Of a stretch of DNA of 64,000 nucleotides, positions 44,010 to 54,642 are shown one piece after another. The translations under genes and the position numbers were made by a program. The DNA comes from Chelatococcus composti (GTDB lineage: Bacteria > Pseudomonadota > Alphaproteobacteria > Rhizobiales > Beijerinckiaceae), in the NCBI RefSeq assembly GCF_014201415.1, contig NZ_JACHEH010000004.1, positions 1 through 64,000 on the forward strand, read 5' to 3'. Numbering within the stretch: the first letter of the stretch is position 1; each line of letters opens with the position of its first letter. The notes beneath the pieces are model-generated. The model was not told where the DNA came from, ran no database searches, and saw only the letters and a program-made list of their open reading frames with translations.

Positions 44010-46570
44010 TGCGCCGCGGGAAAGGCAGGAACCGGCAGGGTGTGGGTATGCGCTCGAGTTACGGCACGGTCGCAGGGCTAGCGATCGCGGCGGCGCTGTG
44101 CGTCGGCGCGTCGGAGGCTGCGAACGCGCAGGGCACGCTCAACGACCGCCTCGCCGCCACCACCCAGCAGAGCGGCAACCAGGACGAGCACCTCGTCGTC
44201 GAGGCGCGCGAGATCGTCTACGACAACGACAAGAACACCGTTTCGGCTGTCGGCGACGTGCACCTCTACTACCAGGGCCGGGTGCTCGAGGCCGACCGCG
44301 TCACCTATGACCGCAACACGCGCCGCGTCTATGCCGAGGGCAATGCGCGTCTGACCGAGACCGACGGCACCGTCGCCACCGGCGAACGGTTCGAGCTGAC
44401 GGACGACTTCCGCGACGGCTTCATCGATTCGCTGCGCATCGAGACGACGGACAAGACGCGCTTCTCCGCGCCGCGTGCCGAGCGCACCAGCGGCGAATCC
44501 ACCACCTTCGAGAAGGGCACCTACACGGCCTGCGAGGCGTGCAAGAAGGACCCCTCGCGTCCCCCGTTGTGGCAGGTGAAAGCTGCCAAGATCATCCACA
44601 ACAACAGCGAGCAGATGATCTACTACGAGGACGCCTCCATCGAGTTCTGGGGTGTGCCTCTCCTCTACATGCCGTATTTCTCGACGCCGGACCCGACGGT
44701 GAAGCGCAAGACGGGCTTCCTCGCCCCCCGCTTCGTCACCTCGTCGTCGCTCGGCTACGGCGCGTCGCTGCCGTTCTTCTGGAATCTGGCGCCCAACTAC
44801 GACCTCACCATCACGCCGACCATCCTCAGCCGCCAGGGCGTCCTCGGCCAGGTGGAGTGGCGGCACCGGCTGATGAACGGCTCCTACAACATCCGCGCGG
44901 CCGGCATCTTCCAGCAGGACAAGAAGGCCTTCCTGCCGCCGCCGTTGGGTGCCGGCGACAAGACGTTCCGCGGGTCCATCGAGACGACGGGGCGCTTCGA
45001 CATCAACCAGCAGTGGAAGTGGGGCTGGGATGTCGCGCTGACGACCGACAAGTGGTTCCTGCAGAACTACAAGATCAAGAGCGAGAGCATCACCTCGACC
45101 TACTTCAAGGAATCGACCTCCACGGTCTATCTGACGGGTCGCAGTGATACCGGCTTCTTCGATCTGCGTGGCTACTACTTCCGCTCGCTGTCCTACGAGG
45201 ACTGGCAGAAGCAGCAGCCTGTCGTGCACCCGGTGCTCGACTACAACAAGCGTCTGCCGGGCCCGAGCTTCCTCGGCGGCGAGGTGACGATCGACGCCAA
45301 CGTCACCAGCCTGACGCGTGATGCGGCGCAGTACGCGAGCGTGCCAAACGCGCTGTCGACACCCCTGTTCACCACGTCCGGCGGCCGCTCGATCTACTAC
45401 ACCTGTGGCACCTTCACGCCGGCGGACTGCATCGTGCGTGGCGTCGGCGGCACGACGACGCGCGCCTCCGTCGGCCTGTCCTGGCGGCGCAGCTTCATCG
45501 ACCCGCTGGGCCAGGTGTGGACCCCCTTCGCCGGCCTGCGTGTCGACGCCTACGCGCTCGACATCAACACCACCCGTTACCAGAACGGCGAGATCTCGAA
45601 CTTCCTCAACCCGAACGAGAATTTCCTCGCCCGGGCGATGCCGACCGTCGGCCTCGAGTACCGCTACCCGCTTATCGCCGCCACCAACGGCCTCGGCACG
45701 CACACCATCGAGCCGATCGGCCAGATCTTGGTGCGACCGCGCGAGACGCGGATCGGAGAGCTGCCGAACGAGGACGCGCAGAGCCTCGTCTTCGACGACA
45801 CCAACCTCTTCGAGTGGAACAAGTTCTCGGGCTACGACCGCGTCGAGGGCGGCGTGCGGGCCAATGTCGGCCTGAAATACGCGCTGACGATGGACAAGGG
45901 CGGCTATGCCGACGTCCTCTTCGGCCAGTCTTACCAGCTCGCCGGCCGGAACTCCTATGCCGCCGGCGACATTGCCCATGTCGGCCTCAACTCGGGCCTC
46001 GAGACGAAGCGCTCGGACTATGTCGGCCGCATCCACATCGCGCCGAACTCCAGGCTGTCCTTCACCGGCCGCGGCCGCTTCGACGAGCGGGACTTCAGCC
46101 TGCGCCGCCTTGAGCTGCAGGCCAATGCGACCCTCGGCCCGGTCACGACCAGAGTGATGTATGCGCGCTACGCGGCCCAGCCGGAGCTCGGCTATCCGAC
46201 GCGCCGCGAGGGCCTGCTGACCAGCGCCAGACTCAAGGTGTCGGACAACTGGTCGCTGAACGGATCGATCCTGCTCGATCTCGATCGCTACCTGCAGGAT
46301 CGGCAGAACTCAATCGCGAATCCGCAGATGCCCTATGCCAAGTCCAATCCCTGGACCGTGGCGGGCCTCTCGCTCGGCGCCGTCTACCAGGACGAGTGTA
46401 CGCTGTTCGGCATCACCTATTCCTCGAGCTACAAGGACGCGGCGACCGGCACGAAGAACCGCGACCAGACGCTCATGTTCCGGCTGGAGCTGCGCACGAT
46501 CGGCGAGGTCAGCTATCAGCACCAGCTCGAGAATGGCACCTCGCTCACCGACGGGGTGAGCAGCAACTGA
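44009..46570 (+). CDS. lptD: LPS-assembly outer-membrane protein LptD
   Basis: The 853-residue protein has a signal peptide (about 40 residues, cleavage after NAQ), an N-terminal OstA/LptA-like jellyroll domain (about 55-170) and a large C-terminal beta-barrel. With LptE it inserts LPS into the outer leaflet. Cys residues in CEACKK, YTCGTF, ADCIV and DECTLFG could form the family's structural disulphides. ATG 44009 is used because AGGAGGA lies upstream and it is coupled to lptG. The usual next gene, surA, is missing; pdxA begins one base after the stop. Confidence 0.93.
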   Translation: MRRGKGRNRQGVGMRSSYGTVAGLAIAAALCVGASEAANAQGTLNDRLAATTQQSGNQDEHLVVEAREIVYDNDKNTVSAVGDVHLYYQGRVLEADRVTYDRNTRRVYAEGNARLTETDGTVATGERFELTDDFRDGFIDSLRIETTDKTRFSAPRAERTSGESTTFEKGTYTACEACKKDPSRPPLWQVKAAKIIHNNSEQMIYYEDASIEFWGVPLLYMPYFSTPDPTVKRKTGFLAPRFVTSSSLGYGASLPFFWNLAPNYDLTITPTILSRQGVLGQVEWRHRLMNGSYNIRAAGIFQQDKKAFLPPPLGAGDKTFRGSIETTGRFDINQQWKWGWDVALTTDKWFLQNYKIKSESITSTYFKESTSTVYLTGRSDTGFFDLRGYYFRSLSYEDWQKQQPVVHPVLDYNKRLPGPSFLGGEVTIDANVTSLTRDAAQYASVPNALSTPLFTTSGGRSIYYTCGTFTPADCIVRGVGGTTTRASVGLSWRRSFIDPLGQVWTPFAGLRVDAYALDINTTRYQNGEISNFLNPNENFLARAMPTVGLEYRYPLIAATNGLGTHTIEPIGQILVRPRETRIGELPNEDAQSLVFDDTNLFEWNKFSGYDRVEGGVRANVGLKYALTMDKGGYADVLFGQSYQLAGRNSYAAGDIAHVGLNSGLETKRSDYVGRIHIAPNSRLSFTGRGRFDERDFSLRRLELQANATLGPVTTRVMYARYAAQPELGYPTRREGLLTSARLKVSDNWSLNGSILLDLDRYLQDRQNSIANPQMPYAKSNPWTVAGLSLGAVYQDECTLFGITYSSSYKDAATGTKNRDQTLMFRLELRTIGEVSYQHQLENGTSLTDGVSSN

Positions 46571-46571
46571 C

Positions 46572-47579
46572 ATGACAGGCAAGGCCCTCGCGCTGACACA
46601 GGGCGATCCCGCGGGCATCGGCCCCGAGATCGCGCTGAGGGCTTGGCTGCGGCGCCGGGAAGCGGCCCTGCCGCCCTTCGCCCTCGTCGGCTCCGGCGCC
46701 TTCATGCAGGGCCTTGCCGCCCGGCTCTCGCTCGACGTCCCCGTCGAGGTCGCGACGCCGCAGGATGCCGCCAGCAGGTTCGACAGGGCGCTGCCCGTCA
46801 TCGAGACGGGTCACGAGGTCGAGGCCGAGCCGGGCGTCCCCTCCCCGCGCTGGGCGGCGGGCATCATCGCCGCCATAGACCTTGCGGTGCGCCTCACCCG
46901 GGACGGTGCGTGCACCGCCGTCGTCACCAACCCGATCGCCAAGCACGTCCTCTACGAGGCGGGCTTCGCCCACCCGGGGCATACGGAATACCTGGCCGCC
47001 CTCGCGGCCCGGCCCGGCACACCCGCTCCCCATCCGGTGATGATGCTGTGGAGCGAAGATCTCGCCGTTGTGCCCGTTACCGTCCACATACCGCTGGCGG
47101 CCGTGCCGGCGGCGCTGACCACGGAGCTGATCGTCGAGACGGGCCGCATCGTCGCCCGCGATCTTTCGGCGCGCTTCGGCATCGCCCGCCCGCGTCTCGC
47201 AATCGCCGGGCTCAACCCTCATGCCGGGGAAAAGGGCGCGCTGGGCTCGGAAGACGAGGCCATCATCGCCCCGGCCATCGCCACCCTGCGCGCCGAAGGC
47301 TTGGAGGCTGGCGGCCCCTACCCCGCCGACACCATGTTCCACGCCCGGGCGCGGCGCGGTTACGACGCGGCGCTGTGCATGTATCACGATCAGGCCCTCA
47401 TCCCCATCAAGGCTCTGGCCTTCGACGAGGCGGTGAACGTGACGCTCGGCCTTCCCTTCATCCGCACCTCGCCGGACCACGGCACAGCCTTCGACATCGC
47501 GGGCAAGGGCGTGGCCCGAGAGGACAGCCTGTGCGCCGCGCTGCGGCTCGCGGGCCGGCTGGCGGCGGCCAGCCGATGA
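46572..47579 (+). CDS. pdxA: 4-hydroxythreonine-4-phosphate dehydrogenase
   Basis: The 335-residue enzyme oxidises 4-phosphohydroxythreonine with NAD in vitamin B6 synthesis. Motifs: the N-terminal [10 protein letters not shown], metal histidines in [11 protein letters not shown] (about 140), [10 protein letters not shown] and [12 protein letters not shown] with the last His. Length and motif order are normal. It starts one base after lptD and overlaps rsmA by four bases (ATGA), so translation is coupled along the operon. Confidence 0.95.
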   Translation: MTGKALALTQGDPAGIGPEIALRAWLRRREAALPPFALVGSGAFMQGLAARLSLDVPVEVATPQDAASRFDRALPVIETGHEVEAEPGVPSPRWAAGIIAAIDLAVRLTRDGACTAVVTNPIAKHVLYEAGFAHPGHTEYLAALAARPGTPAPHPVMMLWSEDLAVVPVTVHIPLAAVPAALTTELIVETGRIVARDLSARFGIARPRLAIAGLNPHAGEKGALGSEDEAIIAPAIATLRAEGLEAGGPYPADTMFHARARRGYDAALCMYHDQALIPIKALAFDEAVNVTLGLPFIRTSPDHGTAFDIAGKGVAREDSLCAALRLAGRLAAASR

Positions 47580-48433
47580 GCGCCATCGACGACCTGCCGC
47601 CGCTGCGCGAGGTGGTGCAGCGCCACGGGCTGATGCCCAAGAAGTCGCTGGGCCAGAACTTCCTCTTCGACCTCAACCTGACCATGCGCATCGCGCGCGC
47701 CTCGGGCCCGCTCGAAGGCGTCAGCGTGGTCGAGGTCGGGCCGGGGCCCGGAGGGCTCACCCGCGCCCTCCTCGCCGGTGGCGCGCGGCACGTGCTCGCC
47801 ATCGAGCGCGACGAGCGCTGCCTGCCGGCGCTTGCCGAGATCGCCGAGCGTTATCCCGGCCGCCTCACGGTGATCAACGCCGATGCGCTCACCCTCGACC
47901 CCACGGCCCATCTGCCGCCAGGGCCGGCGCGCGTGGTGGCCAACCTGCCCTACAACGTCGGTACCGCCCTCCTCGTCGGCTGGCTCACCACCGAGCCGTG
48001 GCCGCCGTGGTGGCAATCCCTGACGCTGATGTTCCAGCGGGAGGTCGCCGAGCGCATCGTGGCCGACGAGCGGCGCCCGAAGGACTATGGCCGCCTGGGC
48101 GTGCTGGCCGGCTGGCGGACGCGGGCCTCCATCGCCTTCGACGTCTCCCCCTCCGCCTTCGTGCCGCCGCCGAAGGTGGTCTCTTCAGTGGTACACATCG
48201 TGCCGCGGGCGGAGCCCGAACCCTGCCGCCTAGGCGCGCTCGAGGCGGTCACCCAGGCGGCCTTCGGGCAGCGGCGCAAGATGCTGCGTCAGAGCCTGAA
48301 GGGGCTCGCTGGCGGCGACACGACCCGGCTCATCGAGGAGGCTGGCCTCGCCCCGACAGCGCGTGCGGAGGATATTCCCGTCGCCGGCTACCTCGCCCTG
48401 GCAAGGGTACTCGATCGGCACCTACACCTTTGA
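47576..48433 (+). CDS. rsmA: 16S rRNA dimethyladenosine transferase
   Basis: The 285-residue enzyme (KsgA) dimethylates two adjacent adenines near the 3' end of 16S rRNA. Visible: the GQNFLFD N-terminal segment, the SAM-binding [15 protein letters not shown], and the catalytic NLPYNVGT. The C-terminal helical domain follows. It is the last gene of lptF-lptG-lptD-pdxA-rsmA. A start earlier than 47576 would overlap pdxA deeply and is not supported. Confidence 0.95.
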   Translation: MSAIDDLPPLREVVQRHGLMPKKSLGQNFLFDLNLTMRIARASGPLEGVSVVEVGPGPGGLTRALLAGGARHVLAIERDERCLPALAEIAERYPGRLTVINADALTLDPTAHLPPGPARVVANLPYNVGTALLVGWLTTEPWPPWWQSLTLMFQREVAERIVADERRPKDYGRLGVLAGWRTRASIAFDVSPSAFVPPPKVVSSVVHIVPRAEPEPCRLGALEAVTQAAFGQRRKMLRQSLKGLAGGDTTRLIEEAGLAPTARAEDIPVAGYLALARVLDRHLHL

Positions 48434-48593
48434 GCCTTTGGCCCGCTCTCCGGGGCCATGGTAAAAATCCCTAAAATTCTTCCGAATTCAGCGGGAAGCG
48501 GGGCATGAGGGGAGCTGCCGAGGCCATCTTGCGTTGCAACGGGCCCGTCCTTTACGGCCCGCGCCGCCCGTGCGCAGCAGTCCGTGTCATCCC

Positions 48594-49775
48594 ATGACGA
48601 CGATCGCCACGCCCCTCAGCGCGAGCCGGAGCGAGCGGGCACCCGCCGCCGGCCGCACGGAGAGGGCACAGCTCCTCGCCGTCCAGGTCCTGCGCGCCTT
48701 TGCGGCCCTGGCCGTCGTGGTCTTCCACGCCGAGTACGACGCCGAGGTTATCGCGGCGCGCGCCGGGCTGGTGCTCGAGCACAGCGAGCTGCTGCCCTGG
48801 ATGGCGGGGGTCGATGTCTTCTTCGTCATCTCCGGCTTCATCATGGTCTACACGAGCGAGGAGCTCTTCGGCGTCTCCGGCGCGGCGGGCTTCTTCCTGA
48901 CGCGGCGCCTGATCCGCATCGTGCCGCTCTACTGGACGGCGACACTTCTCTTCCTCGTCAGCCTGGTGCTGCTGCCGAGCGCACTCAACAAGGCAGCGCC
49001 GAACCTCTGGCAGATCGTGGCCTCCTTCCTGTTCATCCCCGTGGAACGAAGCGACGGCCTCATCCGGCCGGTCTTCTCGCTCGGCTGGACGCTGAACTAC
49101 GAGATGTTCTTTTACGGGCTGTTCGCCGCGGCGCTGTTGCTGCGCCGCGCGGCAGCGGTGGCCACGGTGACCGCCGCCCTTGTCCTTCTCGTTGTCGTGG
49201 GCGAGACCCTGCACAGGTTGGGCATACAGCCGCCCACCATCCTCGAATTCTGGAGCGACCCCATCGTGCTCGAATTCGCCTTCGGCATGGGCCTCGCGCT
49301 CCTGCGTGCCGACGGCATCAGGCTCACCCTGCCGGCACGCGCCGCGTTCGCCGCTGGCGGCGTGCTGTTGCTGCACCTCGACCTCGCGCGGCCGGATGGG
49401 TGGCTCGTCCTGCCTCCGCTCGTCGCCTACGGCGTCCCGGCAGCGCTCCTCGTCGCGGCGGCGGCGCTCGGGCATCAGGCGCAGAACGGGCCGCGGACCG
49501 AGCGCCTCATGGCAGCGCTCGGGGATGCGTCATACGCGCTCTATCTGGTGCATCCCTTCGTGCTCAGGCCACTCCGCCTGGCCGTGGTCGCCGCCGGCTT
49601 TGCCGGCATCGGCGCGGCCTGGGGCTACGTGGCGCTGGCGCTCGTCGCCTCGGTTGCGGTCGCGCTCGTTGTGCACCGACGCTTCGAGAGGCCGCTGATG
49701 CGGGTCCTGCGCCGGTGGACCGGACGGGCCGCCGCGATGCGGATCAGCGCGGCGCCCGGCCCTTCTCCTCACTGA
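48594..49775 (+). CDS. Acyltransferase 3 family membrane protein
   Basis: The 393-residue protein has about ten transmembrane helices and the family marks: the early VLRAFAALAVVVFHAE with catalytic His, VDVFFVISGFIMVYTS, and FLTRRLIRIVPLYWTATL with the Arg residues. Such enzymes O-acetylate or acylate surface polysaccharides or lipids. No glycan gene adjoins it, so its substrate is unknown. The 160-bp gap after rsmA suggests its own promoter. It overlaps gmk, on the opposite strand, by 32 bp at the 3' ends. Confidence 0.9.
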   Translation: MTTIATPLSASRSERAPAAGRTERAQLLAVQVLRAFAALAVVVFHAEYDAEVIAARAGLVLEHSELLPWMAGVDVFFVISGFIMVYTSEELFGVSGAAGFFLTRRLIRIVPLYWTATLLFLVSLVLLPSALNKAAPNLWQIVASFLFIPVERSDGLIRPVFSLGWTLNYEMFFYGLFAAALLLRRAAAVATVTAALVLLVVVGETLHRLGIQPPTILEFWSDPIVLEFAFGMGLALLRADGIRLTLPARAAFAAGGVLLLHLDLARPDGWLVLPPLVAYGVPAALLVAAAALGHQAQNGPRTERLMAALGDASYALYLVHPFVLRPLRLAVVAAGFAGIGAAWGYVALALVASVAVALVVHRRFERPLMRVLRRWTGRAAAMRISAAPGPSPH

Positions 49776-50415
49776 GCAGCTCGTTGACGAAGGCCTCCAG
49801 CCCCACGCGGCGCTCGCGCTTCAGGCGCTCGGCGGTGAGGATGGCGACGAGCTCGTTGAAGGCCCGCCCGAGATCGTCGTTGACGAGCACGTAGTCGTAG
49901 AGCGACCAGCGCGCGATCTCGTCGCGCGCGTTCTGCAGCCGCTGCGCGATGACGTCCTCGGCATCCTCGGCGCGCCGCTCCAGCCGCGCCTTCAGCTCCG
50001 CCATGGAGGGCGGCAGGATGAAGCAGGTGACGACGTCGGAGCGCATCTTCTCCACGATCTGCTGTGTGCCCTGCCAGTCGATGTCGAAGACCATGTCGTG
50101 GCCGGCGGCGAGGGCCTCCTCCACGGGCCGGCGCGGCGTGCCGTAGAAGTTGCCGTGCACCTCGGCCCATTCGAGCAGGTCGCCCCGGTCGCGCATGAAG
50201 AAGAACTGGTCCTTCTCGATGAAATGGTAGTGCACGCCGTCGATCTCCGACGGGCGGCGCTGGCGCGTGGTGACCGAGATGGACAGGCGCAGCCCGAGCT
50301 CCGCCTTCTCGATCATGTTGCGCGTGAGCGTCGTCTTGCCGGCACCGGAAGGCGAGGACAGGATGAGGACGAGCCCGCGACGCTCGATCGCGGGGCCGGA
50401 GGAAAGCTTGTTCAT
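49744..50415 (-). CDS. gmk: Guanylate kinase
   Basis: The 223-residue kinase converts GMP to GDP. The P-loop is LSSPSGAGKTTL near residue 20, and the GMP-binding region has SVTTRQRRPSEIDGVHYHF and the IDWQGTQQI segment. It acts downstream of GuaA in the same pathway. The start overlaps the yicC stop by four bases, so it is translated with yicC. Sits at the end of the run fabD-fabG-acpP-fabF-mltG-yicC-gmk. Confidence 0.96.
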   Translation of the reverse strand: MNKLSSGPAIERRGLVLILSSPSGAGKTTLTRNMIEKAELGLRLSISVTTRQRRPSEIDGVHYHFIEKDQFFFMRDRGDLLEWAEVHGNFYGTPRRPVEEALAAGHDMVFDIDWQGTQQIVEKMRSDVVTCFILPPSMAELKARLERRAEDAEDVIAQRLQNARDEIARWSLYDYVLVNDDLGRAFNELVAILTAERLKRERRVGLEAFVNELLSEEKGRAPR

Positions 50416-51299
50416 TCGACGTTCTGGACCTGCTCGCGGAACTGCTCCACCACCGTCTTGAGGTCAAGACCGATGGCCGTCAAGGAGGCATCGCCCGCCT
50501 TGGCGCACAACGTGTTCGCCTCCCGCGACAGCTCCTGGGCGAGGAAGTCGAGCCGCCGGCCGATGACGCCGCCCTCGGCCAGCAGTGCGCGCACGCTCTC
50601 CACGTGGCTCTTGATACGGTCCAGCTCCTCCCGGATGTCGGCCTTGGCCGCGATGAGCACCGCCTCCTGGTACAGCCGCGTCTCGTCGAGGCGCCGGTCG
50701 CTGTCGAGAAGGGCAGCCACCTGCGCGGCGAGACGGGCCTTGATCGCCTCCGGCTGGCGGGCCGGGCAGGCTTCTGCGGCGGCCGCAAGCTCGGCGATGC
50801 GGTCGATCTGAGCGGAAAGAACGGCTGCGAGCGCCTCACCCTCGGCGGTTCTCGCGGCGACGAGAGCCGCAAGCGCCCGCGACAGGCCGGCTTCGACATC
50901 CGCCGCAAGACGCGCCAGCAGCGCCTCGTCGTCGGCATCGTCGATGATCTCCACGACGCCGCGCACGGAGAGCAGCCCGTCGAGCGTCGCCGACGCGATG
51001 CCGGCAGGCAGGGTGATCCCCCTGAGCGAATCGATAAGCCCGTTGAGCAGCGCCGTATTGATGCGGGCGACCGGCGTCTGCTCCGCCCGCGCGAGCGAGA
51101 GACTGGCATGGCAGGTGCCGCGTCCGAGCGCCTTGCCGATGAGCTGCCGCGCCATCTCGCCCAGCGCCTCGTGGCCGGGGGGCAGCCGCAGGCGCAGGTC
51201 GAGCCCGCGGCCGTTGACGGTCTTGATCTCCCAGGCCCAGCGATAAGGCCCCGTATCGCCCGCCTCGCGGGCGAAGCCGGTCATACTGCGAAGGGTCAT
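50412..51299 (-). CDS. YicC family endoribonuclease-like protein
   Basis: The 295-residue protein has the YicC N-terminal domain (MTLRSMTGFAR, VNGRGLDLRLRLPPG) and the C-terminal DUF1732 domain (about 215-295, with ADIREELDRIKSHV and GRRLDFLAQELSREANTL). YicC proteins have been linked to RNA turnover and stress in other bacteria. It is coupled to gmk. ATG 51299 is used because all upstream sequence differs from the family; the frame remains open to 51848 but lies in another gene's shadow. Confidence 0.9.
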   Translation of the reverse strand: MTLRSMTGFAREAGDTGPYRWAWEIKTVNGRGLDLRLRLPPGHEALGEMARQLIGKALGRGTCHASLSLARAEQTPVARINTALLNGLIDSLRGITLPAGIASATLDGLLSVRGVVEIIDDADDEALLARLAADVEAGLSRALAALVAARTAEGEALAAVLSAQIDRIAELAAAAEACPARQPEAIKARLAAQVAALLDSDRRLDETRLYQEAVLIAAKADIREELDRIKSHVESVRALLAEGGVIGRRLDFLAQELSREANTLCAKAGDASLTAIGLDLKTVVEQFREQVQNVE

Positions 51300-51393
51300 G
51301 ATGCCTCGTGAAATGCACATCGGGCCGCCCTGCAGCCCGCCGATGCCTGTCCTGCGACCGGCCACCGGGAGCAGAAACACACCGCCGCGCGGC

Positions 51394-52731
51394 TTATTCG
51401 ATGAGCTTGCTCGCGTCCGGCACCACCTTGGGCGACGTGAGGTCGAAGGTCTTGTTCCGCAGCGGATCCTTGGGTGTGCCTTCCGAAGCGTCGTAGATCT
51501 TCGGTCCGCGCGTGCCGGCGGCGCCCTGCTTCTGCGGATCCCCCGCGGGCGGCGCGCCGCCCTCGTCGGGCTCGACCCGGTCCACGTCGGGTGCGGCGCC
51601 GGGGGACGGGCGCCCGGCCTCGATCTTGCGCCAGCGCTGCACATTGCGGTTGTGCTCGTCGAGCGTCTCGGCGAAGGCATGGCCGCCGCTGCCGTCAGCG
51701 ACGAAATAGAGGTCGTTCGTCTTGCTCGGCCGAGCGGCCGCCTGCAGCGCATCGCGGCCCGGGTTGGCGATAGGGCCCGGCGGCAGGCCGGGGATGACGT
51801 AGGTGTTGTAGGGCGTCGGCTGGTTGATCTCGCTGCGCTTGATGCCACGGCCGAGCGTCCCCTTGCCGCCCACGAGGCCGTAGACGATCGTCGGGTCGGA
51901 CTGCAGCTTCATGCCCTTGCGCAGGCGGTTGACGAACACCGCCGCAACCCGCGGCCGCTCGGCCGCAACGCCCGTCTCCTTCTCCACGATGGAGGCGAGG
52001 ATGACCAGCTCCTCCGGGCTCTTGAGGGGCAGGTCGGGATCGCGGTTGGCCCAGATCTCCTGCACGACGCGCTTCTGGTCCGCCTTCATGCGGTCAATCA
52101 GAACCTGGCGCGGCGTGCCGCGAGCGACCTTGTAGGTCTCGGGCAGCAGTGTGCCCTCGGCCGGCACCTCGTTGATCTGGCCGGTGAGCAAGTCGTTCTC
52201 CATCAAGCGGGCGACGATCTGCTCGCTCGTCAGGCCTTCCGGCAGGGTGATGGGATGCAGGAGCGTGCGGCCCGAAGCGATGGTGTCCATCACTTCGCGC
52301 AGGCTGGCTTGGCGCTTGAAGAGATATTCGCCCGCCTTGAGCTCGTCGTTCTTCCCCGTGAGGTAGAGGCCGAGCACGAAGAGCAGCGGATACTCGATCA
52401 CGCCTTCCCGTCGCAATGTCTCGGCGACGGTCTGCCCGCCGCCGCGCACGACCACCGCCTTGTCCTCCGCAAGCGGGCCCAGCGCATCGAGCTGCCGCTG
52501 CCCGAGATAGACAGCGGCGCCGAAGGCGAGCACGGCGATCATGATGAAGGTGAAGAAGGCGCTGAGCGCGGACAGCAGCCCGCCGCGGCGACGGCGGGAG
52601 ACACGCGGCGGTGGAGGTGGTGCTACCATTGGCTTGATCGCCTCGCTCGGACTGCGTGGGGCGACGCGCGGCGCCGGGTCCACATTACGCGCCGGATCCT
52701 GCACCGACGATGCGTGCTCGTTCTCGCCCAT
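51394..52731 (-). CDS. mltG: Endolytic murein transglycosylase MltG
   Basis: The 445-residue protein has one N-terminal transmembrane anchor (about residues 55-75) after a proline/arginine-rich cytoplasmic tail, a LysM-like region and the YceG domain. The catalytic Glu lies in ASIVEKETGVAAERP and the substrate groove in GMKLQSDPTIVYGL. It cuts nascent glycan chains to set their length. Start ATG 52731 is given; an in-frame ATG at 52779 would add 16 residues. The C-terminal tail of about 60 residues, with proline and glutamate-rich low complexity, is longer than in E. coli. Confidence 0.92.
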   Translation of the reverse strand: MGENEHASSVQDPARNVDPAPRVAPRSPSEAIKPMVAPPPPPRVSRRRRGGLLSALSAFFTFIMIAVLAFGAAVYLGQRQLDALGPLAEDKAVVVRGGGQTVAETLRREGVIEYPLLFVLGLYLTGKNDELKAGEYLFKRQASLREVMDTIASGRTLLHPITLPEGLTSEQIVARLMENDLLTGQINEVPAEGTLLPETYKVARGTPRQVLIDRMKADQKRVVQEIWANRDPDLPLKSPEELVILASIVEKETGVAAERPRVAAVFVNRLRKGMKLQSDPTIVYGLVGGKGTLGRGIKRSEINQPTPYNTYVIPGLPPGPIANPGRDALQAAARPSKTNDLYFVADGSGGHAFAETLDEHNRNVQRWRKIEAGRPSPGAAPDVDRVEPDEGGAPPAGDPQKQGAAGTRGPKIYDASEGTPKDPLRNKTFDLTSPKVVPDASKLIE

Positions 52732-52818
52732 CGGAATCAGGCTGACCCTCCCGCGAAGAACGTGCCTTCGCCCCAACACTAGGATCGATTATGGCGAAAG
52801 CACGCCGCCGGACACAAC

Positions 52819-54075
52819 TCAGGCGTCGACCTTGCGAAAAGCAAGTGACGCGTTCGTGCCACCAAAACCGAACGAGTTCGACAGAACGACGTTGATCTCG
52901 CGCTGCCGCGCCTTGTGCGGGACGAGATCGATCGCTGTTTCCACCGACGGGTTGTCGAGATTGAGAGTAGGCGGCGCCACCTGGTCACGGATGGCGAGAA
53001 TGGAGAAGATGGCCTCCACGGCGCCCGCCGCACCCAGCAGATGGCCGATGGCCGACTTGGTCGACGACATGCTGATCTTGCCCGCGGCATCGCCGACGAG
53101 CCGCTCCACGGCACGCAGCTCAATCTCGTCGGCCATGGTCGAGGTGCCATGGGCGTTGATGTAGTCGACGTCCGCGGGGGTGATCCCTGCCCGCTTGAGA
53201 GCCGCCTTCATGCAGCGGTAGGCGCCATCGCCGTCCTCCGACGGGGCGGTGATATGAAAGGCGTCGCCTGACATGCCGTAGCCGATGACCTCGGCATAGA
53301 TGCGGGCGCCGCGCGCCTTGGCGTGCTCGTATTCCTCCAGCACGACGATGCCCGCACCCTCGCCCATGACGAAGCCGTCACGGTCGCGGTCATAGGGGCG
53401 CGATCCGCGCTTCGGATCGTCGTTGAAGGTCGTGCACAGGGCCCGGCAGGCAGCAAAGCCCGCGAGTGACAGGCGGTTGATGGGCGATTCGGTACCACCG
53501 GCGACCATGACGTCGGCATCGCCCAGGGCGATCAGCCGGGCCGCGTCACCGATGGCGTGGGCGCCGGTCGAGCACGCGGTGACGACCGCATGGTTCGGGC
53601 CCTTGAGCCCGTGCTCGATCGACACATAGCCCGAGGCCAGATTGATGAGGCGCCCGGGAATGAAGAAGGGAGAAATGCGGCGGGGCCCGCGCTCGTTCAG
53701 GAGCAGCGACGCATCGTGGATGCCGCCGATGCCGCCGATGCCAGAGCCGATCAAGACGCCGCTGGCGATCTGATCCTCGTAGGAGGTCGGATGCCAGCCG
53801 GCGTCGTCGAGGGCCTGCCTGGCGGCGGCCATCGCATAGATGATGAAGGGGTCGACCTTGCGCTGCTCCTTCGGCTCCATCCAGGCGTCGGCGTCGAAGG
53901 CGCCCTCGCCCTCGAGTGGAATGGAGCAGGCAATCTGGCAGGGCAGATCCGACACATCAAATGCTTCGACGCGCGAAGCACCGCTTTCGCCAGCCAGCAG
54001 CCGGCGCCAGGTTACGTCCACACCGCATCCGAGCGGCGAAACCATCCCGAGGCCGGTGACGACGACACGTCTCAT
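52819..54075 (-). CDS. fabF: 3-oxoacyl-ACP synthase II
   Basis: The 418-residue condensing enzyme elongates acyl-ACP, including the cis-vaccenic step. The Cys nucleophile is in VVTACSTGAHAIG, the two catalytic histidines in NAHGTSTMADE and SAIGHLLGAAG. The length and the MRRVVVTGLGMVSPLG start are typical of FabF rather than FabB. It follows acpP by 72 bp and precedes mltG by 87 bp, in the same direction. Confidence 0.96.
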   Translation of the reverse strand: MRRVVVTGLGMVSPLGCGVDVTWRRLLAGESGASRVEAFDVSDLPCQIACSIPLEGEGAFDADAWMEPKEQRKVDPFIIYAMAAARQALDDAGWHPTSYEDQIASGVLIGSGIGGIGGIHDASLLLNERGPRRISPFFIPGRLINLASGYVSIEHGLKGPNHAVVTACSTGAHAIGDAARLIALGDADVMVAGGTESPINRLSLAGFAACRALCTTFNDDPKRGSRPYDRDRDGFVMGEGAGIVVLEEYEHAKARGARIYAEVIGYGMSGDAFHITAPSEDGDGAYRCMKAALKRAGITPADVDYINAHGTSTMADEIELRAVERLVGDAAGKISMSSTKSAIGHLLGAAGAVEAIFSILAIRDQVAPPTLNLDNPSVETAIDLVPHKARQREINVVLSNSFGFGGTNASLAFRKVDA

Positions 54076-54147
54076 GCAATCACTCTGTCAGCAAGCAAAT
54101 GCCGGCGCGGCGCACGAAGGCGCCGCACGCAGATCGACAAGGCCCGT

Positions 54148-54387
54148 TCAGGCCGCGACGTTCTTCTCGAGGAACTTGATCGCGTCGCCGACGGTGACGA
54201 TCGTCTCGGCGGCGTCGTCCGGAATCTCGACGCTGAACTCCTCCTCGAACGCCATGACGAGCTCGACCGTGTCGAGGCTGTCGGCACCGAGATCGTCGAT
54301 GAAATTGGCGCTGTCCGTCACCTTCTCGGCGTCGACGCCAAGGTGCTCGACGACGATCTTCTTCACGCGCTCGGCGATATCACTCAT
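54148..54387 (-). CDS. acpP: Acyl carrier protein
   Basis: The 79-residue acidic protein carries the phosphopantetheine Ser in [12 protein letters not shown] (near residue 37). The starting [10 protein letters not shown] is family-typical. It shuttles acyl chains between the Fab enzymes. ATG 54387 has GAGGAC seven bases upstream; an earlier in-frame ATG at 54546 is out of family. The 255-bp gap to fabG probably holds its own strong promoter. Confidence 0.97.
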   Translation of the reverse strand: MSDIAERVKKIVVEHLGVDAEKVTDSANFIDDLGADSLDTVELVMAFEEEFSVEIPDDAAETIVTVGDAIKFLEKNVAA

Positions 54388-54642
54388 CGGTTTGTCCTCA
54401 GTTCCACTTGTCGAAGGTCCGGGGATATCAGTCTCACCCACGGATCCGGGAAAACACAACTTCCAGCTTGGGGCCGAGGCGGGGCGGGATCGCTGCCCCT
54501 CCCGCACCCAGCCAGCCAGCACGAACCCATGGGTATCGGCGGGCACGGACAGGGTTAGAACGGCTTGTTAACATACTCGGATCGTGAAGGCGAGAGCCCT
54601 TGCCGACCCGGGCAGGCGATTCCGGAAGTTGCGATAAGCTAT
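54388..54642. other. acpP upstream region
   Basis: This 255-bp gap between fabG and acpP is longer than other gaps in the cluster and carries no gene. acpP usually needs high expression, so a promoter is expected. No element was firmly identified by eye. Confidence 0.4.

Noticed and set aside
48434-48480. Terminator after rsmA
   Set aside because: A possible GGCCC/GGGCC hairpin lies here, but it is only five pairs with a long loop and no T-run.
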